Positions 1-6,050 of a DNA stretch of 6,538 nt are shown here, piece by piece (the first letter of the stretch is position 1; the number at the start of each line of letters is the position of its first letter). The notes under the pieces are model-generated. The model did not search any database. It was not told the origin of the DNA and was given only the letters and a program-made list of their open reading frames with translations. Position numbers and translations under genes: made by a program. The DNA is from Bacteroidota bacterium (GTDB taxonomy: Bacteria > Bacteroidota > Bacteroidia > UKL13-3). Location of the stretch: NCBI GenBank assembly GCA_947460565.1, contig CANHJJ010000107.1:1-6538 (forward strand), in the 5' to 3' direction.

Positions 1-89
1 TGATGATTGATCCATTTTATCCTTTAAAAATAACTGAAGCGGCTATGCAAATGGAAGATCCAGGCTATTATAAAACTTGGGTGGAGTAA
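1..89 (+). CDS. hmgA: C-terminal fragment, probable homogentisate 1,2-dioxygenase
   Basis: This is the 3' end of a gene cut by the left edge; codons run from base 3 to the TAA at 87-89. The 28 visible residues begin MIDPFYPLKITEAA and end YYKTWVE. That ending resembles the tail of bacterial homogentisate 1,2-dioxygenases, where a stretch like 'M-D-T-F-x-P-L-x-L-T' is followed by an acidic segment and a final aromatic/W residue. That enzyme is a cupin-fold iron dioxygenase that opens the ring of homogentisate to maleylacetoacetate in tyrosine breakdown. The presence downstream of 4-hydroxyphenylpyruvate dioxygenase, which makes homogentisate, supports the call. No iron ligand lies in the visible part, so the identification rests on a short tail plus context. 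The alternative is another protein with a similar C-terminus. Confidence 0.6.
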   Translation, partial: MIDPFYPLKITEAAMQMEDPGYYKTWVE

Positions 90-144
90 GGGGAGCTTGA
101 ACTATTTTAATAAGTCCATATAGCCATCAACTCATCAGTTATAA

Positions 145-945
145 ATGAATAAATTACTCACAAAAAAGCATTACGATACTTGGTTGGCCTTGCTTGAAAC
201 CAATATTAATAATGCTTTTGCGCATACAAAAGAAAGGGAATGGAATATAGAGCAATTCCGTTTTTTTACGGCTGTATCGGTAATGTCATCATCTAAAATT
301 GAAGGTGAAACACTCGAAATTGATAGCTATTTAAAACATAAGATTCAAGATATAGAATACCTTCCTAATTTGACTGAGAAGCCAAATGATTTATTTGAAG
401 CATACGAATTTGCAAGAGATAACAGATTAAGTTTGGGGTCTTTTTTAGAAGCACATAGTATGTCAACAAAGCATTTACTTCCTGCCAACCAAAGAGGAGT
501 GGTAAGAAGTAATAATATGCTGATTAAGGACCAACAAACCCAGCGAATTCAATACGAAGCAGCACCAGCATCTATTGTTAAAAAGGAGTTTGAAGGTTTT
601 TGGACAGAGCTTGATGAAGTTCTCAAAGAAAAGCTAAGCCTGAATGAAGTATTTTATTTTGCTTCGCTCATTCACTTGGTATTTGTAAAAATTCATCCAT
701 TTAATGATGGCAATGGAAGAACAGCTAGATTACTTGAAAAATGGTTTTTGGCAGAAAAATTAGGTGAAAAAGCTTGGTATATTGGAAGCGAGTTTTATTA
801 TTACAACAACTTGAAAGATTACTATAGCAACCTAGAAAAAGTAGGAATTTTTTATGAGCGCTTGGAATATGAAAAAGCATTGCCATTTTTGCTGATGCTG
901 CCGAAGGCAATTGAGTTAAATAATGATAATGGCATAAGCAATTAA
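145..945 (+). CDS. Fic family protein (probable AMP-transferase with inhibitory helix)
   Basis: A 266-residue Fic-domain protein. The signature HPFNDGNGRTAR occupies residues 184-195, with catalytic H184, and the acidic residue (D188) and glycine-rich loop that bind the metal and the nucleotide phosphates. The flap that positions the target side chain is probably residues 117-129 (GVVRSNN...IKD). An S-x-x-x-E-G inhibitory motif sits near the N-terminus (S49, E53, G54), which by the usual scheme makes this a class II, self-inhibited Fic protein: the glutamate blocks productive ATP binding until released. Fic proteins of this type usually transfer AMP to hydroxyl groups of target proteins, but some use other substrates; the target here is unknown. 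No signal peptide or membrane segment is seen, so it is probably cytosolic. The ATG at 145 has no clear Shine-Dalgarno sequence. It lies 55 bases after the hmgA-like stop and just before a HicB/HicA-like remnant. Confidence 0.93.
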   Translation: MNKLLTKKHYDTWLALLETNINNAFAHTKEREWNIEQFRFFTAVSVMSSSKIEGETLEIDSYLKHKIQDIEYLPNLTEKPNDLFEAYEFARDNRLSLGSFLEAHSMSTKHLLPANQRGVVRSNNMLIKDQQTQRIQYEAAPASIVKKEFEGFWTELDEVLKEKLSLNEVFYFASLIHLVFVKIHPFNDGNGRTARLLEKWFLAEKLGEKAWYIGSEFYYYNNLKDYYSNLEKVGIFYERLEYEKALPFLLMLPKAIELNNDNGISN

Positions 946-973
946 TAGTATCAATAATTAAAAAAATAATAAT

Positions 974-1081
974 ATGAACGAACTAATTTTTATTGTTGAA
1001 GAATCATTAGATGGTGGCTATGAAGCTAGATCTGTTGGAGCATCTATTTTCACCCAAGGTGATGATATATCTGATTTGTAA
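974..1081 (+). pseudogene. HicB-like antitoxin remnant (N-terminal half)
   Basis: Thirty-five codons from ATG 974 to TAA 1079-1081 read MNELIFIVEESLDGGYEARS followed by VGASIFTQGDDISDL. This matches my recollection of the start of small HicB-like proteins of about 70 residues (pattern: ELxFxVEEsxxGGYxARxxGxSIFTxxDxxxxL), which pair with HicA-type toxins and are sometimes mislabelled as a 2-oxoisovalerate dehydrogenase subunit. Only about half the family length is present. Past the stop, the same frame continues K-Q-M-I before a second stop (TGA 1094-1096), which still looks like the next helix of the family. The TAA may therefore be a point nonsense change, with the true deletion joint near 1092-1097. 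The short ORF could still be translated, but it lacks the rest of the domain. Confidence 0.72.
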
Positions 1082-1091
1082 AAACAAATGA

Positions 1092-1214
1092 TATGATTTT
1101 CACATAACCATACCTAATCATAGTCCAATAAAAATAGGAACACTTAACGCTATTTTAAACGAAATCTCAACTAATATAAATATTAATAAACAAGAGATAA
1201 TAGATTTACTATAA
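1092..1214 (+). pseudogene. HicA-like mRNA-interferase toxin remnant (C-terminal half)
   Basis: In a different frame from the HicB-like piece, codons 1092-1211 encode 40 residues ending at TAA 1212-1214, with no start codon of their own. The stretch HITIPNHSPIKIGTLNAIL is the characteristic C-terminal strand-and-helix region of HicA-type toxins (double-stranded-RNA-binding-like fold), where H-x-T-I-P-x-H is followed by K-x-G-T-L-x-x-I-L. The N-terminal half, including the glycine and catalytic histidine region typical of HicA (G-S-H), is missing. HicB-like sequence abuts it directly, so the simplest reading is one deletion removing the back of the antitoxin and the front of the toxin, about 200 bases by comparison with usual family lengths. 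No functional toxin is expected. Confidence 0.75.
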
Positions 1215-1228
1215 AATCAAAAAAATAT

Positions 1229-2347
1229 ATGTTAACAGAAAAAGATACAATGCAAACTTCAGATTTCCTGCCATTATATGGAACTGATTTTATTGAGTTA
1301 TATGTGGGGAATGCCAAGCAGGCCGCTCACTTTTATAAAACCGCTTTTGGCTTTCAAAGTTTGGCTTATGCTGGACCTGAGACAGGCATAAAAGATCGAG
1401 TAAGTTATGTATTGATACAAAACAAAATGCGCTTAATGCTTACTACGCCTTTGCATTCAAATTCTGCTATTGCAGAGCATCACAAGAAACATGGTGATGG
1501 TGTAAAAGTATTAGCCCTGATGGTGGATGATGCATATGATGCTTATGAACAAACAACCAAACGTGGCGGTGTATCTAGTTTAGAGCCTAAAACTTTAAGC
1601 GATGCCAATGGCGAAGTGCGCATGAGTGGTATCAAAACCTATGGCGAAGTGGAGCATTGGTTTATTGAACGTAAAAACTACAAAGGTGTGTTCATGCCAG
1701 GTTTTGTTGGGTGGGAAAGCACTTATAACCCAGAGCCAACTGGCTTATTGTATGTGGATCATTGCGTGGGCAATGTTGATTGGAACCAAATGAATCCCTG
1801 GGTGGCTTTTTACGAAAATGTGATGGGCTTTAAAAACATCCTTTCTTTTGATGACAATGACATCAGTACTGAATACTCTGCTCTTATGAGCAAGGTAATG
1901 AGCAACGGAAATGGTTATGTTAAATTCCCAATAAACGAACCTGCAGAAGGCAAAAAGAAAAGCCAAGTAGAAGAATACTTAGAGTTTTACGAAGGCGAAG
2001 GTGTTCAACATATTGCCATTGCTACGCATGATATTGTATCTACCGTAAAACAATTAATGGCGCGTGGGGTGGAATTTTTAAAAGTGCCAAATAGTTACTA
2101 CGATGATTTATTAGACCGTGTGGGTCCTATTGAAGAGGATATAGAACCACTAAAAGAATTAGGCATTTTGGTTGATAGAGATAATGAAGGTTATTTGTTG
2201 CAATTGTTTACCAAACCAGTAGAAGACAGACCAACCATGTTTTTCGAAATTATCCAACGTAAAGGTGCAAAGAGTTTTGGAAAAGGAAACTTTAAAGCCT
2301 TATTCGAAGCCATAGAGCGCGAACAAGCCAATAGAGGAAATTTATAA
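1229..2347 (+). CDS. hppD: 4-hydroxyphenylpyruvate dioxygenase
   Basis: A 372-residue Fe(II) dioxygenase of the vicinal-oxygen-chelate fold that converts 4-hydroxyphenylpyruvate to homogentisate in tyrosine catabolism. Two glyoxalase-like domains are visible. The N-terminal one starts at about residue 18 (GTDFIELYVGNAKQAAHFY). The C-terminal one starts at about 172 and carries the three iron ligands: H178 in LLYVDHCVGNV, H261 in GVQHIAIAT, and E340 in PTMFFEIIQRKG. The C-terminal gating helix with SFGKGNFKALFEAIE (349-363) is intact, so the enzyme should be active. The length is close to the usual 350-380. The ATG at 1229 gives the longest frame; an ATG at 1250 (residue 8) is an equally possible start, since neither has a clear Shine-Dalgarno sequence and the first seven residues are not conserved. 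It probably belongs with the homogentisate dioxygenase at the left edge. Confidence 0.97.
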   Translation: MLTEKDTMQTSDFLPLYGTDFIELYVGNAKQAAHFYKTAFGFQSLAYAGPETGIKDRVSYVLIQNKMRLMLTTPLHSNSAIAEHHKKHGDGVKVLALMVDDAYDAYEQTTKRGGVSSLEPKTLSDANGEVRMSGIKTYGEVEHWFIERKNYKGVFMPGFVGWESTYNPEPTGLLYVDHCVGNVDWNQMNPWVAFYENVMGFKNILSFDDNDISTEYSALMSKVMSNGNGYVKFPINEPAEGKKKSQVEEYLEFYEGEGVQHIAIATHDIVSTVKQLMARGVEFLKVPNSYYDDLLDRVGPIEEDIEPLKELGILVDRDNEGYLLQLFTKPVEDRPTMFFEIIQRKGAKSFGKGNFKALFEAIEREQANRGNL

Positions 2348-2358
2348 AATAAATAGAA

Positions 2359-2730
2359 TTAGAAATTATAATACGGATAGAAAGCATCTTCAAAATGCTC
2401 GATGTCCGTATTATTTTTTTGTTTAACGATAGCAATAATATCAAAACGCAACTCATTTTTTAGTTGCCATTCTTCCAAAAATATTTCAGCAGCCCTTTGC
2501 AGGTTTTTTTGCTTGCTTTTATTAACAGCCTTTTCGGGCTCAACCATTGCCGAGCTTCGGGTTTTCACCTCCACAAACACTATTTGATTTTTATCTTTGG
2601 CTATAATATCCACTTCTACTTTTTCTAATCGAAGGTTGGTATGAAGAATTTCATAGCCTTTTTCTTTCAAAAAAGTCAAAGCCAATTCTTCACCCGTTTT
2701 TCCTACAAGTATGTGATTAGAAGAGTTCAC
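2359..2730 (-). CDS. YraN/UPF0102 family protein (nuclease-like fold)
   Basis: A 123-residue protein of the UPF0102 (YraN) family, which has a restriction-endonuclease-like fold related to Holliday-junction resolvases; its cellular role is not settled. Family landmarks are present in order: GKTGEELALTFLKEKGYEIL (10-29, with E14), a conserved N-x-R at 32-34, E39-V-D41, and the FVEVKTR strand (52-58, E54 and K56). D41, E54 and K56 match a PD-(D/E)xK active site. The usual glycine before E-x-D is replaced (K-V-E-V-D). The length is typical. The start must be the GTG at 2730-2728: going upstream the frame hits a stop within a few codons with no ATG, and the next methionine (residue 62) is past the core. 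The gene begins two bases after the EamA stop, so translation is probably coupled. Confidence 0.88.
   Translation of the reverse strand: MNSSNHILVGKTGEELALTFLKEKGYEILHTNLRLEKVEVDIIAKDKNQIVFVEVKTRSSAMVEPEKAVNKSKQKNLQRAAEIFLEEWQLKNELRFDIIAIVKQKNNTDIEHFEDAFYPYYNF
2368..2420 (+). terminator. Intrinsic terminator of hppD, inside the 3' end of yraN
   Basis: ATAATACGGA (2368-2377) pairs perfectly over ten base pairs with TCCGTATTAT (2405-2414). A second short stem, AGCAT (2383-2387) with ATGCT (2395-2399), sits inside it. Seven T residues (2414-2420) follow on the plus strand. This is the layout of a rho-independent terminator, and it lies 20 bases after the hppD stop. The same bases encode the last residues of the convergent YraN-like protein. 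On the minus strand the stem is not followed by a good T run, so it should work mainly for hppD. Confidence 0.7.
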
Positions 2731-2732
2731 AT

Positions 2733-3623
2733 TTAAGATTGCTTAGTTGTTTTGGTAACCATCCAAACCCCAATAATGGTAAGGCCTGCAGCCAATGCAA
2801 TATTGGCATCCAATTCTTCATGAAGCCACAACCAACCGATGAGAATAGCCACAACCGTATTGATATAAGCATAGGTAGAGACAACAGCAGCAGGCAATCG
2901 TTTCAATACATACATAAAAGAACCATAAGCCAAAATACTTCCTACTATGATAAGATAAACTACCGAGAGAATGGCATCTGCACTGGGATGAAGATTATAT
3001 AATTCACCTCTAAATGCCGCTATGATAAACAATATCAAACCACCTGGAATCATTTGCAAACCCGCAGCAAAAAGGGAATGTATTTCTGATTTATTGTTTT
3101 TAGAATAAATGGTTCCCAATGCCCATGAAATATTCGCAAAAACAACGGCTGCAATCCCCCAAGCATAATTGTTGTTTGAAAGCAGATTAATCTTGTTTTT
3201 AAATATTAAGAGTTGACCAAGCAAACAAACCACAAATCCTAATATGGCCCACATACCAATTTTCTCTTTGCTGCCCAATATCTTGTTTACAATCACAATC
3301 CAAATGGGCGTGAGGGCGCAAATAATGGCAGTAACACCACTATCCACGTATTGCATGCCCCAACTGATAATGCCATTGCCACCTACCAACATCAAAATGC
3401 CATTCACTGAAAAAGTTCCTAATTCCTTAAGACTTGGGATTTTGTAGCCCCGCAAAACGAAATAAGCACAAATTAGTATACCTCCAATTAGGTGTCGACA
3501 AGAAGCCATGATAAAAGGAGGAAAGCTCGTAACCCCCACTCTGATAGCAAAATAAGTAGTTCCCCAAAATATGGATACTGCGGCAAATGCCAACCAAGCA
3601 AGTGTTTTTTCGTTTTTGAACAT
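2733..3623 (-). CDS. EamA/DMT-superfamily inner-membrane transporter
   Basis: A 296-residue membrane protein made of two EamA repeats, roughly residues 8-140 and 153-291, with about ten hydrophobic segments and no large soluble domain. The first repeat opens with the typical FWGTTYFAIRVG (19-30), followed by PPFIMASCRHLIGG, and has ALTPIWIV at 103-110. The second has ISWALGTIYSK (165-175) and, near the end, STYAYINTVVAILIGWLWL (249-267) followed by E-E. This pattern is that of drug/metabolite exporters similar to YedA/RhaT-like carriers; the substrate cannot be told from sequence (amino acids and other metabolites are known cargo of the family). The ATG at 3623 fits the start of the first membrane helix. 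It follows the BtuF-like gene by 32 bases and is probably in the same transcript. Confidence 0.9.
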   Translation of the reverse strand: MFKNEKTLAWLAFAAVSIFWGTTYFAIRVGVTSFPPFIMASCRHLIGGILICAYFVLRGYKIPSLKELGTFSVNGILMLVGGNGIISWGMQYVDSGVTAIICALTPIWIVIVNKILGSKEKIGMWAILGFVVCLLGQLLIFKNKINLLSNNNYAWGIAAVVFANISWALGTIYSKNNKSEIHSLFAAGLQMIPGGLILFIIAAFRGELYNLHPSADAILSVVYLIIVGSILAYGSFMYVLKRLPAAVVSTYAYINTVVAILIGWLWLHEELDANIALAAGLTIIGVWMVTKTTKQS

Positions 3624-3655
3624 GAATCGGGGGCAAAGAAATAGAAAAAGGAACT

Positions 3656-4462
3656 TTAAAGCGAATTAAATAGTGCTTTAAAATAGCTTGCCGATTTCAA
3701 AAGCCTGCTTCCATACCAACTAAACATCTCGCCATCAACCAACACTATCTTTGAAGAAGGGCTGATAGCTTGCAATTCAGCCAAGTGTTCATCCTTAAAT
3801 GGATAAGGTTCAGAGGAAAGAAAAATAAAATCAGGTTTCATGGTTTTGATATCATCATCACTAATCTCTGGATATCGAGAAATGGGTGATGAGAAACCAT
3901 TTACAAGGCCACATCTTTCAAGCATGTCATTGATATAAGTATCTCGGCCAGCTGCCATCCATGGTTTACGCCAAATCAGGTAAAGGGTGGAGTTGTTGGT
4001 TGTTGGTTGATGGTTGATGGTTGCAAGTTCACTAAATCCATTTCGAATCTTATGGCTCATGTCCATTGCCTCACTATTTCTTCCTACCAAATCACCTATC
4101 CTTTCAATCATATCAAGTGAATCATCTAAGTTTTTAATATCACTCATCCATACAGGATAATGCTTCATCAATTCTTCAATTTGCGATTGTTCATTTTCTT
4201 CTTTGTTGCCAATAATCAAATCGGGTTTCAAGGCTGCCATTTTATCCATTTGCAATTTCTTCGTCCCTCCTATTCTTGGTTTTGCATCATGCATTTCTTT
4301 GGGATGAATACAAAATAAGGTCTGCCCTATCACCTCATCGCGTAAGCCTAAATCATATAACAATTCGGTTTGAGAAGGCACCAATGAAATGATTCGTTTG
4401 GGTGGAAAAGGAACTTCAATTTGCCTTTCCATTTGGTCTGTTATTATCTTTAATTGTTGCAT
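3656..4462 (-). CDS. BtuF-like helical-backbone metal/cobalamin-binding protein
   Basis: A protein of the BtuF/TroA-like substrate-binding superfamily, 268 residues from the ATG at 4462. The N-terminal lobe has PKRIISLVPSQTELLYDLG (21-39) and a strand-loop LKPDLIIGNKEEN (78-90). A long bridging helix follows (about 112-147), then the second lobe with LIWRKPWMAAGRDTYINDML (162-181), KPDFIFLSSEPYPF (209-222) and GEMFSWYGSRLL (244-255). The frame is open upstream to a TTG at 4501, but that start would overlap the divergent gene and adds unconserved residues, so I prefer ATG 4462. No signal peptide or lipobox is visible with either start, unlike the periplasmic BtuF of cobalamin import. A subgroup of this family in Bacteroidota appears to share that, so it may act in the cytosol. 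The ligand (cobalamin, haem or metal chelate) is unknown. A heptamer repeat encodes residues around 147-158. Confidence 0.88.
   Translation of the reverse strand: MQQLKIITDQMERQIEVPFPPKRIISLVPSQTELLYDLGLRDEVIGQTLFCIHPKEMHDAKPRIGGTKKLQMDKMAALKPDLIIGNKEENEQSQIEELMKHYPVWMSDIKNLDDSLDMIERIGDLVGRNSEAMDMSHKIRNGFSELATINHQPTTNNSTLYLIWRKPWMAAGRDTYINDMLERCGLVNGFSSPISRYPEISDDDIKTMKPDFIFLSSEPYPFKDEHLAELQAISPSSKIVLVDGEMFSWYGSRLLKSASYFKALFNSL
3992..4019. repeat. Heptanucleotide tandem repeat within the BtuF-like gene
   Basis: On the plus strand there are two copies of GTTGTTG (3992-4005) followed by two copies of GTTGATG (4006-4019), then a partial fifth unit starting GTTG at 4020. On the coding strand this reads as CAAC-rich units encoding A-T-I-N-H-Q-P-T-T-N-N-S, a polar loop between the bridging helix and the first strand of the second lobe. 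Seven is not a multiple of three, so gain or loss of one unit would shift the frame, while three units would be neutral. Confidence 0.85.
4421..4452 (+). promoter_or_regulatory. Possible Bacteroidota-type promoter for the membrane glycosyltransferase
   Basis: TTG at 4421-4423 is followed after 21 bases by TATCTTTA at 4445-4452, one mismatch from the Bacteroidota minus-7 consensus TAnnTTTG, with spacing in the accepted range. Transcription would start near 4460 and leave a leader of about 30 bases before the ATG at 4490. The sites lie inside the 5' end of the divergent BtuF-like gene. In AT-rich DNA such matches arise by chance, so this is only a candidate. Confidence 0.22.
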
Positions 4463-4489
4463 TGATTTTTTAATAATAAACTTGTACGA

Positions 4490-5938
4490 ATGTATAATCA
4501 AAAAATCAAAACCTACTACATAATTGGCTTAGGCATCGTTTTTCTGTTTTGCATGATGATTTTGACCATTAAATCATTCGGGCCAGGACTTACGGCTGAT
4601 TCTATCATATACCTTTCGACTGGCAAAAACCTAGTTGAGAAATTTTCATTTACCCGATTTGATGGTGAAGCACTGAGTAATTGGGCTCCGCTCTACCCAT
4701 GCATTATGGCATTTGGATACTTATTGCCTATCAGCATTCTGTGGTTTGCTTTGGGTTTAAATTTTATAGCCATCGCCATCACGGGTTTTGTTACCTATCA
4801 TATTATAAAAAAGCATATTCATCAAGCCTATGCCATTCCCTTTATCCTTATTTGCATTCTGGCATTCCCCTATTATAAATTAATCATTACCATTTACAGC
4901 GAGTCTATTTTCATCTGCTTTCAGGCTTTTTTCTTAATGTATTTCCTCCGGTATTTTTATAATCAATCGAACAAACATCTTTATATATCGGCCATATTTA
5001 TGGCATTGATGTGCTTGCAACGCTATGCCGGCTTCATGATGCTATTGGTTGCCATACTCATTTTGCTTACTGATGAAAACATCAAATACAAAATAAAATC
5101 AACGCTTGTTTTCATAGCCATTTCTTTTCTTCCTTCACTTCCATGGTTGATAAAAAACTATGTGGTATCAGGGGGATTGACGGGGCAGCATACTGTTTCG
5201 GGGAAATTAAACCCAAGTAATTTAGGACTCAATCTGTATCATATTTTGGTGTACCTACAAGCACATTATGGCTTATTATTTCTTTTTGGATCTTTGATTT
5301 TTTTCTGGGGAGCTACACTCTATTTTCATCAAAAAAATACGGGTCATGTAGCCACAAAAAAAGCAGCAAAAGCTTTGTGGTTTTATTGTTCGGCTTATCT
5401 TTTTTTATTGCTACTTCAAAAGAGCCTTCATCTTTTTGAAATGGCCAGATACCTTTCAGTACTATATGTTCCCATGATATGCTATGCTGCCATGTTTATT
5501 GACGAGTGGTATAAAAAATACCAGAGCGATAAAACCAGTAAAAGAGCCATAAAATACATTTTGATTGGCATCACTGTCATGCAATGCTTTATCACCATCC
5601 AACATATTTTTAGAACCAAAGAAATGGGCGTAGGTGGCTTTGGCACAGATTGGTGGACCAACAAAGAATTAAGTGCTTTTGTAAAAGAGAAGACCACTGA
5701 TAAAAAAGTGATGAGCAATTACCCTGATTTTATGTGGTTAATGAATTCTAAAGAATATCATTTTAGTCAATACAAAGGCGAGCCATTGGACGAATACAAA
5801 TTAAGGGACAAGGGTGATGAATACTTGTTATGGTTTAAACAACCCATGCGACAAACATTAATAGAACCCAAAGATACAATTGGCCTTAGCATACTAGAAA
5901 ACACGCCTGCTTTTACTTTTTATAAAGTGGAGAAATAA
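4490..5938 (+). CDS. Polytopic membrane glycosyltransferase, GT-C-like (GT39/ArnT-type)
   Basis: A 482-residue membrane protein with roughly ten or more hydrophobic segments (the first at about 9-29, the last near 354-371) and a soluble C-terminal tail of about 110 residues. The loop after the first helix reads GPGLTADSIIYLSTGKNLVE (31-50) and then W-A-P-L-Y-P (65-70). An acidic residue here (D37) followed by Y-x-x-x-x-x-N-L and a P-L-Y-P turn is typical of GT-C enzymes that use lipid-linked sugars on the outer face of the membrane. YSESIF (136-141) matches the second conserved acidic site. EMARYLSVLYVP (317-328) matches the usual R-Y segment after the later loop. Donor and acceptor cannot be predicted. 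The ATG at 4490 puts the first helix at the N-terminus and leaves 27 bases to the divergent ATG. Confidence 0.75.
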   Translation: MYNQKIKTYYIIGLGIVFLFCMMILTIKSFGPGLTADSIIYLSTGKNLVEKFSFTRFDGEALSNWAPLYPCIMAFGYLLPISILWFALGLNFIAIAITGFVTYHIIKKHIHQAYAIPFILICILAFPYYKLIITIYSESIFICFQAFFLMYFLRYFYNQSNKHLYISAIFMALMCLQRYAGFMMLLVAILILLTDENIKYKIKSTLVFIAISFLPSLPWLIKNYVVSGGLTGQHTVSGKLNPSNLGLNLYHILVYLQAHYGLLFLFGSLIFFWGATLYFHQKNTGHVATKKAAKALWFYCSAYLFLLLLQKSLHLFEMARYLSVLYVPMICYAAMFIDEWYKKYQSDKTSKRAIKYILIGITVMQCFITIQHIFRTKEMGVGGFGTDWWTNKELSAFVKEKTTDKKVMSNYPDFMWLMNSKEYHFSQYKGEPLDEYKLRDKGDEYLLWFKQPMRQTLIEPKDTIGLSILENTPAFTFYKVEK

Positions 5939-5941
5939 GAG

Positions 5942-5989
5942 TTTGGTGTTATCACCAAATTAAAAATATATGGTCGGTGTCGTTAAACT
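5942..5989. repeat. Structured intergenic repeat, copy 1 (partial)
   Basis: Three bases after the glycosyltransferase stop, TTTGGTG (5942-5948) and CACCAAA (5953-5959) form a perfect seven-base-pair hairpin with loop TTAT. After a short AT-rich spacer comes ATGGTCGGTGTCG then TTAAAC (5970-5988). Both blocks recur in the same order about 120 bases downstream. In this copy the right arm of the second hairpin is missing or diverged, as is the outer closing stem. The first hairpin could help end the upstream transcript, but it lacks a T run. Confidence 0.7.
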
Positions 5990-6050
5990 GAACTCCAAAA
6001 TAAACAAATAGAAATTTATTGCATCAACTCATAAATTCAAAAACAATACA

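Noticed and set aside
1101..1214. A functional fused HicB-HicA protein
   Set aside because: The two halves are in different frames with stops between them at 1079-1081, 1089-1091 and 1094-1096, so no continuous product is possible without recoding.
2402..2587. Plus-strand 61-codon frame opposite yraN
   Set aside because: It is antisense to a recognised protein family and has no similarity that I know of; it is a shadow frame.
3427..3636. Minus-strand 69-codon frame overlapping the start of the EamA gene
   Set aside because: It is an out-of-frame read of a clear transporter gene, with no family features.
4463..4501. Longer version of the BtuF-like protein starting at TTG 4501
   Set aside because: It overlaps the first codons of the divergent gene, uses a rare start, and adds 13 residues that do not belong to the family fold, while an ATG at 4462 precedes the conserved region by a normal distance.
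4681..4878. 65-codon plus frame inside the glycosyltransferase gene
   Set aside because: Out-of-frame shadow of conserved GT-C-like sequence.
5482..5718. Minus-strand 78-codon frame inside the glycosyltransferase gene
   Set aside because: It is the complement of membrane-helix codons, which easily give hydrophobic antisense frames; no independent evidence.
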